In this document: positions 32,775-38,114 of the stretch, piece by piece
How positions within the stretch are numbered: the stretch's first letter is position 1
Layout: each line of letters opens with the position of its first letter
Translations under genes and position numbers: made by a program
The notes under the pieces: generated by a model
What the model saw: the letters and a program-made list of their open reading frames with translations, nothing else
Told to the model about the DNA's origin: nothing
The model's database searches: none
Assembly: GCA_029256305.1 (NCBI GenBank)
Contig: JAQSYE010000006.1
Span: 1 to 38,114 of the forward strand
From: Lacrimispora sp.
GTDB taxonomy: Bacteria; Bacillota; Clostridia; Lachnospirales; Lachnospiraceae
Reading direction: 5' to 3'
Length of the DNA stretch: 38,114 nt

Positions 32775-32927
32775 ATGAGAAACCGATTAATCATAGATGG
32801 AAATGCGGTTTACGAAATAGATGATGAATGCATGAAACAGAAACAAAACAGAAATACCCAGGAGGGCACCATAAATCAGGCCGCTTTCACAAGGCCGGGA
32901 CAGGATAAAGGTCAGAGTAGGGGGTAA
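32775..32927 (+). CDS. Small 50-residue protein of unknown function
   Basis: An ATG with GGAGAG eight bases upstream opens a 50-codon frame beginning MRNRLIIDGNAVYEIDDECM and ending in a basic, Gln/Gly-rich tail (KGQSRG). The segment LIIDGNAVYEIDDEC has the look of a conserved beta-hairpin motif that I have seen in small lachnospiral proteins, but I assign no function. It has a promoter and a strong terminator of its own. It is divergent from the Gln/Met-rich gene. Confidence 0.65.
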   Translation: MRNRLIIDGNAVYEIDDECMKQKQNRNTQEGTINQAAFTRPGQDKGQSRG

Positions 32928-32934
32928 ACGTAAA

Positions 32935-32965
32935 CAGGACCCGAACCAAAATGGTTCGGGTCCTG
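32935..32965. terminator. Strong bidirectional hairpin terminator
   Basis: A 14-bp perfect stem (CAGGACCCGAACCA at 32935-32948, TGGTTCGGGTCCTG at 32952-32965) with an AAA loop separates the convergent 50-residue gene and the Cys/Gly-rich gene. The T-runs beside it are modest. Confidence 0.85.
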
Positions 32966-32978
32966 CTTTATGTTTTGT

Positions 32979-33242
32979 TTAGCAGCCGAATCCGCCGCCG
33001 AATCCACTGCCACCGCAGCAGAACAGAAGAATGATGATCCAAATCCAACTACCACAACCATCATTTCCGCAACCGCCACCGCAGCTGTTGCCACATCCGC
33101 CACCACATCCGCCGTTGTTACCGCCGCCGCAGAAGCACAGAAGAAGGATAATCCAGATAAAATTACAACCGTTGTTATTACCGCATCCTCCGTTGTTGCA
33201 ATCGCATCCGCATCCACAGTTAGTTGCTGCCAGATCACTCAT
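32979..33242 (-). CDS. Cys/Gly-rich small protein with two hydrophobic repeats, possibly spore-coat related
   Basis: An 87-residue protein made of two similar halves. Each consists of a Gly/Asn/Cys-rich stretch followed by a hydrophobic core and a Cys cluster: CNFIWIILLLCFCGGGN and CGSWIWIIILLFCCGGSG. About a fifth of the residues are Cys. Proteins of this kind are sometimes labelled chorion-class high-cysteine proteins or compared to YjcZ-type sporulation peptides, but function is unknown. A good ribosome binding site (GGAGGA) precedes the ATG. A sequence resembling a mother-cell sigma-K/E promoter lies about 35 bases upstream. The overlapping open frames on the plus strand are a by-product of its biased codons. 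Confidence 0.8.
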   Translation of the reverse strand: MSDLAATNCGCGCDCNNGGCGNNNGCNFIWIILLLCFCGGGNNGGCGGGCGNSCGGGCGNDGCGSWIWIIILLFCCGGSGFGGGFGC

Positions 33243-33275
33243 ATTGGTTCCTCCAAATAATTTGTTTACACTGTA

Positions 33276-33303
33276 AGTGTATGAAAGTCAGCTTGCCACT
33301 GTT
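33276..33303 (-). promoter_or_regulatory. Possible sigma-K/sigma-E promoter of the Cys/Gly-rich gene
   Basis: On the minus strand CATACACT (complement of 33276-33283) matches the sigma-E -10 pattern CATACANT and nearly the sigma-K pattern. AACA (complement of 33300-33303), 16 bases upstream, fits the short AC-type -35 of sigma-K. No sigma-A promoter is evident here. Confidence 0.4.
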
Positions 33304-33338
33304 TCCATTTTTTATGAAAAATTTTAGATTTGATATGA

Positions 33339-33366
33339 TTGAACTTAAAGAAATGTTGTGTATAAT
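33339..33366 (+). promoter_or_regulatory. Sigma-A promoter for the AlaX-like gene
   Basis: TTGAAC (33339-33344) and a perfect TATAAT (33361-33366) are 16 bases apart, 30 bases before the start codon. Confidence 0.7.
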
Positions 33367-33396
33367 TAGTAACAACAGGATTAAAAGGAGCAAAAG

Positions 33397-34563
33397 ATGG
33401 AAAAATTATATTATGAGAGACCCTATGTAAAGTTGTTTGAGGCGGAAGTGGTTGAGTGCAGGCCGGATAAGGAAGGAAAATTTATGGTCCGGTTGAGCAG
33501 GACAGCCTTTTACCCGGAAGGGGGAGGGCAACCGGCAGACACAGGCACATTGGGAGAAGCTCTTGTTCTCGATGTGAGGGAGCGGACGGAAGGGATTGTT
33601 CATATTACGGACAGGCCGCTTCCCGAAAAGTCGGTGGTAACTGGAATCATAGATTGGGAGAGAAGATTCAGCCATATGCAGAACCATTCCGGAGAGCATT
33701 TATTTTCAGGCGTGGTACATAAGCATTACGGTTACGATAATATAGGGTTCCATATGGGAAAAGATGAAGTAACGGTAGATTTTAACGGCATATTGACCAT
33801 GGAACAGATAGAAGAAGTGGAAGCAGAAGTGAATGAACTGATCTGGCAGAATATACCGGTTCTGGAGATGTATCCGTCAAAAGAAGAATTGGCTGCTTTG
33901 GATTACAGAAGTAAAAAGGAATTAAGCGGTCAGGTCCGGATTATTGAATTCCCAGGAGCAGATGTATGTGCCTGCTGCGGAACCCACGTAATGACTGCAG
34001 GAGAAATCGGGATTTTAAAAGTCACAGGGCTGGCCCGTTATAAAGGCGGTGTGAGGATATCTCTGTTGTGTGGCAGAGAGGCACTGCTTGATTATCGCAG
34101 GAAATCAAAAGCGGTCCAGGGGATTTCCATATTATTATCGGCAAAGCCTGACAGCGTGTTGGAGGCGGTTTCAAAGCTAAAAGAAGAGGGCGTGAAAAAG
34201 GATGGTGATTTAAGCCGCCTTACCAGAGAACTGCTTGAACGGAAAACGGCTCAATATCCTGCTGGTGGTGATCCCCTGATGGTGTTTGAGGATAATCTTT
34301 CACCGATACAGCTTAGACAGTTTTGCACCATGCTTTATGAGGAGAAAAAAGGAAGCGTTGTATTGGTATGTTCCGGAGAAGAAGGTCTGTTTCAATATGC
34401 ATTAGGAAGCAGTGAGGCAGATATGCGGGAACTCAGCCGCAGGCTAAATGAAAAATTGAATGGCCGGGGAGGCGGCAACACCCTGCTAGCACAGGGTACC
34501 TTCCAGACATCGTTTCAGGAAATTCAAAGAGTATTGAAAGAAGAGCTCCAGAGGAGGATTTAA
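33397..34563 (+). CDS. Alanyl-tRNA editing protein, AlaX-L type with DHHA1-like C-terminus
   Basis: A 388-residue free-standing editing protein that would hydrolyse Ser or Gly mischarged on tRNA-Ala. The N-terminal half has the AlaRS editing core: FYPEGGGQPADTG (38-50), the zinc histidines in QNHSGEH (His97, His101), IGFHMG, and the CxxxH pair in CACCGTH (Cys193, His197). Beyond about residue 230 follow a helical region and a DHHA1-like end with NGRGGGNTLLAQGTFQ, as in the long AlaX forms. AAAGGAG precedes the ATG. Its stop codon overlaps the start of the next gene by one base, so the two are translated together. Confidence 0.92.
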   Translation: MEKLYYERPYVKLFEAEVVECRPDKEGKFMVRLSRTAFYPEGGGQPADTGTLGEALVLDVRERTEGIVHITDRPLPEKSVVTGIIDWERRFSHMQNHSGEHLFSGVVHKHYGYDNIGFHMGKDEVTVDFNGILTMEQIEEVEAEVNELIWQNIPVLEMYPSKEELAALDYRSKKELSGQVRIIEFPGADVCACCGTHVMTAGEIGILKVTGLARYKGGVRISLLCGREALLDYRRKSKAVQGISILLSAKPDSVLEAVSKLKEEGVKKDGDLSRLTRELLERKTAQYPAGGDPLMVFEDNLSPIQLRQFCTMLYEEKKGSVVLVCSGEEGLFQYALGSSEADMRELSRRLNEKLNGRGGGNTLLAQGTFQTSFQEIQRVLKEELQRRI

Positions 34564-35711
34564 TGGAATTAAATGACAGCACAATTAAAAAAATACGATG
34601 GTTAATCGTATTTACTGTGATTGCCGTAGTAACTGGTATTAATTATAGAAGTTTACTTGCCCTTTTAGTCAGGGCAGTTGGGATTCTTACGCCCTTTTTA
34701 TTAGGGGGTGTTGTGGCATTTATATTAAATGTTCCAATGCGGGCAATCGAACGTATTCTGCCGATAAAAAAAGACAGCCAGTTTCGTCGCCCCTTAAGCA
34801 TGTGTCTGACATTTGTGTTTGTAATTGGAATTTTGCTTTTGGTCACGTTTGTAGTAATTCCCCAGTTATTTGATACAGTCTTAAATCTGCAGTACAGCTT
34901 GCCTGTTTTTTGGAATGATGTAAAGCAAGGGGCGGAAAAGCTATTTTCCAAATATCCGGAAATTGCAGATTACATTAACAACATTCAGATCGACTGGAAA
35001 ACATATCTTGAGAGAATTGTACAGTTTTTATCCGTTGGTGCAGGAACGGTGTTATCCTCCACGTTATCTGCTGCTTTAAGTATTATAAGCGGCGTGACAA
35101 CCTTTGCAATTGGTCTGGTATTTGCAATTTATATTCTTCTACAGAAAGAAATCTTATCAAGACAGATAAAGAAGTTTATGAAAGCGTTTCTTCCTGACCA
35201 TGCAACCCGGAGAATTTTAGAAGTATTAAGTCTGACCAGTCGTACATTCTCCAATTTTCTGGCGGGACAGTGCGTGGAGGCAGTTATACTTGGGAGCATG
35301 TTCTTTCTTACGCTATCATTCTTACGTCTTCCATATGCGCTTCTCATTGGAGTACTGATCGCATTTACCGCGCTGATTCCTATGTTTGGAGCACTGATCG
35401 GCTGTGGAATCGGAGCCTTTTTAATGCTGATGGTGAAGCCCTTTGATGCAGCCCTTTTCCTCGTCATCTTTTTCGTTTTGCAGCAGATTGAAGGGAATTT
35501 AATTTATCCCCATGTTGTAGGCAATTCGGTTGGACTTCCTGCTATCTGGGTTCTGGTAGCGGTGACCATAGGCGGCAGCGCCATGGGAATTGCTGGTATG
35601 CTGATATTCATTCCGCTTTGTTCCGTTATCTATGCTCTTTTAAGAGAAGCTGTAAATAAAAGAATTTTGACCAAAGAACGGGAAAGACGTAAAAAACCAG
35701 TAAAACAATAA
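34563..35711 (+). CDS. AI-2E family transporter (PerM/YtvI-like membrane protein)
   Basis: A 382-residue membrane protein with about eight hydrophobic helices. The family pattern is clear: GILTPFLLGGVVAFILNVPM near the N-terminus, a central amphipathic section (DVKQGAEKLFSKYPEIADYI), then LIGVLIAFTALIPMFGALIG and QQIEGNLIYPHVVGNSVGLP. Family members export autoinducer-2 in some bacteria, or ions in others; the substrate here is unknown. It is coupled to the AlaX gene by a stop-start overlap, although no functional link between them is obvious. A strong terminator follows. Confidence 0.92.
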   Translation: MELNDSTIKKIRWLIVFTVIAVVTGINYRSLLALLVRAVGILTPFLLGGVVAFILNVPMRAIERILPIKKDSQFRRPLSMCLTFVFVIGILLLVTFVVIPQLFDTVLNLQYSLPVFWNDVKQGAEKLFSKYPEIADYINNIQIDWKTYLERIVQFLSVGAGTVLSSTLSAALSIISGVTTFAIGLVFAIYILLQKEILSRQIKKFMKAFLPDHATRRILEVLSLTSRTFSNFLAGQCVEAVILGSMFFLTLSFLRLPYALLIGVLIAFTALIPMFGALIGCGIGAFLMLMVKPFDAALFLVIFFVLQQIEGNLIYPHVVGNSVGLPAIWVLVAVTIGGSAMGIAGMLIFIPLCSVIYALLREAVNKRILTKERERRKKPVKQ

Positions 35712-35712
35712 G

Positions 35713-35761
35713 AAAAAAGGATTCACGGAAGCTGAAAACAGCCTTCTGTGAATCCTTTTTT
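35713..35761. terminator. Bidirectional terminator after the AI-2E transporter gene
   Basis: A long stem pairs AAAAAAGGATTCAC (from 35713) with GTGAATCCTTTTTT (to 35761), with an inner GAAG/CTTC and CTG/CAG pairing. It separates convergent genes. Confidence 0.92.
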
Positions 35762-35764
35762 CGA

Positions 35765-36019
35765 TTAATCAAGGTCTGCGTGATAGACCTTTTCGCCGTC
35801 ATGAATGTCAATGGCACTTAAGTTAAACTGATCCTCAAAGATCTGAATCTTGTACTCATAGAATACTACATCTGTTTTTTTAGACATGAACACATAAGCT
35901 CCTGGTTCTTTGTCTTCAATTTCATCACAGATCTCATCGTAGATCTCCTGCCCGTTTACCGGACCGTCATATCCGGTGTTGCCAATGGCTTCTTCGATTG
36001 CCCGATAGAATTCTTCCAT
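35765..36019 (-). CDS. Small acidic protein of unknown function
   Basis: An 84-residue acidic protein. The ATG at 36019 is preferred, with GAGGT upstream; the frame stays open to an ATG at 36079, but that would include the likely -10 TATAAT (complement of 36059-36064) in the coding region. It has an N-terminal helix (MEEFYRAIEEAIGNTGYDG) and a C-terminal beta-rich part (AYVFMSKKTDVVFYEYKIQI). Cytoplasmic, no cysteine motif or membrane helix. I recognise no family; it stands alone and divergent from hemB. Confidence 0.7.
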   Translation of the reverse strand: MEEFYRAIEEAIGNTGYDGPVNGQEIYDEICDEIEDKEPGAYVFMSKKTDVVFYEYKIQIFEDQFNLSAIDIHDGEKVYHADLD

Positions 36020-36058
36020 ATAAAGTACCTCATTTCTGGTTCGTATTGTACACTTGCT

Positions 36059-36087
36059 ATTATAAGCAATCTTTTCCAATGCCGCAA
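36059..36087 (-). promoter_or_regulatory. Promoter of the small acidic protein gene
   Basis: On the minus strand a perfect -10 TATAAT (complement of 36059-36064) has a weak -35 TTGCGG (complement of 36082-36087) 17 bases upstream. The -10 lies within a TTGCT/AGCAA inverted repeat. Confidence 0.5.
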
Positions 36088-36094
36088 GAATTAC

Positions 36095-36122
36095 TTGAAT
36101 CTTATTGGAGAGGGTGTATAAT
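36095..36122 (+). promoter_or_regulatory. Sigma-A promoter for hemB
   Basis: TTGAAT (36095-36100) and a perfect TATAAT (36117-36122) are 16 bases apart, 29 bases before the hemB start codon. Confidence 0.7.
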
Positions 36123-36151
36123 AGGACAGGAATAAAAGGGAGGTAGCGGAA

Positions 36152-37135
36152 ATGGATTTATTATTCAGACCCAGAAGACTTAGAACATCTGAGACCTTAA
36201 GAAAGATGGTACGGGAGACCAGAGTATCCAGAGAGTCACTTGTCTATCCGCTGTTTGCAGTGGATGGGGAGGGAATTGTAGAAGAGATCCCTTCTATGGA
36301 AGGACAGTATCGATATAGCGTAGACCAGCTTTTTGTTATTCTTGATAAGCTGACGGCTGCTGGAGTTAATAAGGTAATTTTGTTTGGCATACCGGCACAT
36401 AAGGATAGTTGCGGCAGCCAGGCTTATGATGATAATGGAATAGTTCAGCACACGGTTCGCTACATAAGGGAATTTTACCCATCTGTATATATTATAACAG
36501 ACGTGTGTATGTGCGAATATACGTCACACGGGCACTGTGGGATTTTGGACGGAGAGTATGTGGATAATGATCAGACTCTGGAGTATTTAAACCGCATTGC
36601 AGTCTCTCATGCAAAAGCGGGAGCTCATATGGTTGCACCGTCTGATATGATGGATGGAAGGATTAACGCCATGAGGCTGGCGCTTGATGAAGCGGGATTT
36701 GTGAATGTACCAATCATGGCATATTCTGCAAAATATGCGTCTGCCTTTTACGGACCGTTTCGGGAGGCAGCTGGATCCGCACCTGCATTCGGAGACCGAA
36801 AGAGTTATCAGATGGATTACCATAACAGGAAAGAAGCGTTAAAGGAAGTGGAGATTGATGTAGCTGAGGGCGCGGATATCGTAATGGTTAAACCGGCTCT
36901 TTCCTATTTGGATATCATACGTGAGGTGTCAGACAGCACAGATGTGCCTGTGGCAGCTTACAGTGTAAGCGGAGAGTATTCCATGATCAAAGCTGCAGCC
37001 AAAGCCGGATATATGGATGAAGAAAAAACCGTCTGTGAATCAGCCATCAGCATCTTTCGCGCAGGGGCAGACATTCTTATTACGTACTTTGCCATGGACC
37101 TTGCCCGCTATATGGATGAAGGGAAAATCGGATAG
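36152..37135 (+). CDS. hemB: Porphobilinogen synthase (delta-aminolevulinic acid dehydratase)
   Basis: A 327-residue enzyme that joins two 5-aminolevulinate molecules into porphobilinogen (EC 4.2.1.24). Both active-site lysines are present: Lys194 in AYSAKYASAFYGPFR and Lys247 in VMVKPALSYLD. The metal site is of the three-cysteine zinc type: Cys119, Cys121 and Cys129 in DVCMCEYTSHGHCG. GGGAGG lies ahead of the ATG. It is a single gene, with no other tetrapyrrole gene in the window, so the rest of the pathway must lie elsewhere. Confidence 0.97.
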   Translation: MDLLFRPRRLRTSETLRKMVRETRVSRESLVYPLFAVDGEGIVEEIPSMEGQYRYSVDQLFVILDKLTAAGVNKVILFGIPAHKDSCGSQAYDDNGIVQHTVRYIREFYPSVYIITDVCMCEYTSHGHCGILDGEYVDNDQTLEYLNRIAVSHAKAGAHMVAPSDMMDGRINAMRLALDEAGFVNVPIMAYSAKYASAFYGPFREAAGSAPAFGDRKSYQMDYHNRKEALKEVEIDVAEGADIVMVKPALSYLDIIREVSDSTDVPVAAYSVSGEYSMIKAAAKAGYMDEEKTVCESAISIFRAGADILITYFAMDLARYMDEGKIG

Positions 37136-37146
37136 TATGTGATTTA

Positions 37147-37178
37147 GGCAGGATGAGGTTACAACCCCTTCTCCTGCC
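37147..37178. repeat. Inverted repeat over the stop codon of the PHP gene
   Basis: GGCAGGA (37147-37153) pairs with TCCTGCC (37172-37178), with additional partial pairing inside. The stop codon of the minus-strand PHP gene lies within the hairpin. No T-run follows on either strand, so it is at best a weak terminator between hemB and the PHP gene. Confidence 0.5.
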
Positions 37179-38013
37179 GAATTCTTTTGATATCATCAAG
37201 CAGCAGAGCTGAAACACGAAGACCGCCTCTTCCTGTGCCTAATTCAATATCGGGCTTATTGGTTCCGTGAAAATCAGAGCCGCCGGTAGGGAAGAGCTGG
37301 TATTTTTTTGCCAGCATTTTTAATTTTCCGCTTTCATATTGATTATTCGAAGAGTGATAAACTTCCAGACCATGAAGTCCCAGCTCCTTTAAATAGGAGA
37401 CCAGTTCTTCCTTTTTTTTGTCTCCCAGATGGTAAAGGTAAGGATGAGCGAGGACAGGTGAGGCCTTGCAGTCTTTCAGTATTTTCATTGCATGTTCCGG
37501 TGTGATTTCTTCTTTTCTCGGGCAGTAGGGACCACTGTAACTTAAATATTTTTTAAATGCCTGGTCCATATTCGAGACATAACCCTTTTCCAAAAGGATG
37601 CGGGCGAAATGTGCGCGGGTTATGACAGTATCCGGGTTTCCGGCTTGTAATTCCAAAAGAGTGATGTCGATACCTGCATTTTGAAACCGGTTTATTATCT
37701 CCGTGTTCCGTTTCATGCGGATGTCTTTTAAACCGTCAGTCTCAGCGAGAAAATTTTTATCAGTCAGATCGACATAAAGCCCTAAAATGTGAATTTCCTC
37801 ATCCAGATAAACGCAGGAGAGTTCAATGCCGGGGATGACTTCAAGAGGAAGACTCTTGGCCACATTTAAGGCCTCGGGAATACCGTCTATTGTATCGTGG
37901 TCTGTAAGCGCAATTGCCGAGAGCCCTTTCTGGGCCGCCAGTTCTACCACACTGGCAGGTGATAAGGTGCCATCTGATGCGTTTGAATGAACGTGAAGAT
38001 CGACAAAATTCAT
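37159..38013 (-). CDS. PHP-domain phosphoesterase (YciV/TrpH-like)
   Basis: A 284-residue PHP protein. The metal-binding motifs are complete: DLHVHSNASDGTLSP (His7, His9), ALTDHDTIDG, a conserved Glu in IPGIELSC, HPYLYHLG and GGSDFHGTNKP. Related proteins hydrolyse 3',5'-nucleoside bisphosphates or short RNA 5' ends in the cytoplasm; the precise substrate is not shown by the sequence. GGAGG stands before the ATG. It is convergent with hemB and has no partner gene in the window. The last 100 bases of the window, upstream of it, hold only A/T-rich promoter-like sequence. Confidence 0.9.
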   Translation of the reverse strand: MNFVDLHVHSNASDGTLSPASVVELAAQKGLSAIALTDHDTIDGIPEALNVAKSLPLEVIPGIELSCVYLDEEIHILGLYVDLTDKNFLAETDGLKDIRMKRNTEIINRFQNAGIDITLLELQAGNPDTVITRAHFARILLEKGYVSNMDQAFKKYLSYSGPYCPRKEEITPEHAMKILKDCKASPVLAHPYLYHLGDKKKEELVSYLKELGLHGLEVYHSSNNQYESGKLKMLAKKYQLFPTGGSDFHGTNKPDIELGTGRGGLRVSALLLDDIKRIRQEKGL

Positions 38014-38114
38014 AGTAACCTCCGAAATGAAATAGTTTATTAATACTATAGTAACATGTTTTTTTAGTTCTGTAAAATGTAGAATTTACGCGAAAAATAA
38101 TTAAGAAAATTCAT

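Noticed and set aside
33030-33190. Repeated short CCGCCACC-like units, considered as a CRISPR or satellite array
   Set aside because: The units are short, irregular and in frame with Gly/Cys codons of a protein gene; there are no spacers of constant length.
32970-33276. Two plus-strand open frames rich in Ala/Thr or Pro/His across the Cys/Gly-rich gene
   Set aside because: They are complements of biased Gly, Cys and Asn codons; the minus-strand frame has the ribosome binding site and a duplicated domain structure.
36020-36079. Longer start for the small acidic protein at 36079
   Set aside because: The extension would include a TATAAT box and lacks a ribosome binding site; the ATG at 36019 has GAGGT upstream.

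Overview
The window looks like the chromosome of a Gram-positive, low-to-moderate GC member of the Clostridia, most likely Lachnospiraceae (Clostridium cluster XIVa / Lacrimispora-like). The reasons are strong GGAGG-type ribosome binding sites, sigma-A promoters of the TTGACA-17-TATAAT kind, two T-box leaders, many intrinsic terminators, a TrpXYZ-type transporter, an AI-2E/PerM protein and a Cys/Gly-rich, possibly spore-associated protein. I see no tRNA, rRNA, insertion sequence, phage gene or CRISPR array. The genus assignment is inference.

Layout. 1-0.66 kb: end of a cytochrome b5-like heme protein and a small four-helix membrane protein. 0.7-7.1 kb: hexuronate/KDG catabolism: uxaC and a LacI regulator on the minus strand, then, divergently, an IclR (KdgR-like) regulator, eda, kdgK and a second KDG-kinase-like gene. 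The shared regulatory region carries two kinds of near-palindromic operator. 7.1-13.5 kb: a carbohydrate ABC importer (binding protein, two permeases), its LacI regulator and a GH127 beta-L-arabinofuranosidase-type enzyme, behind one strong promoter and three LacI-like operators. 13.5-16.6 kb: trpXYZ (minus strand) under a T-box leader with a UGG (Trp) specifier. 16.7-20.8 kb: a nicotinamidase-like hydrolase, then aroF-tyrA-aroA on the minus strand from a clean sigma-A promoter.

21.1-25.6 kb holds the least understood part: a three-gene operon encoding an 812-residue cytoplasmic protein that looks like a toroid-plus-beta-sandwich carbohydrate-active enzyme, a GNAT-like acyltransferase-domain protein and a BadF/NAGK-type sugar kinase. 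25.7-31.7 kb: a divergent EF-G-like GTPase with altered G3 and G4 motifs, a CPBP membrane protease, and leuS under a T-box. 31.8-33.3 kb: small lineage-type genes (two related Gln/Met-rich proteins, an unlisted 50-residue gene behind a 22-bp perfect palindrome, a Cys/Gly-rich protein with a possible sigma-K/E promoter). 33.4-38.0 kb: an AlaX-type editing protein with an AI-2E family membrane protein, a small hypothetical, hemB and a PHP-domain phosphoesterase.

How it fits together: the left third is a plant-polysaccharide (pectin/arabinan) sugar-acid and arabinoside utilisation region, the middle is aromatic amino acid synthesis and uptake, and the right is mostly translation quality control and housekeeping. 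The 21.1-25.6 kb cassette is the best candidate for an undescribed glycan-processing system. All functional calls are from reading motifs; no database search was run.
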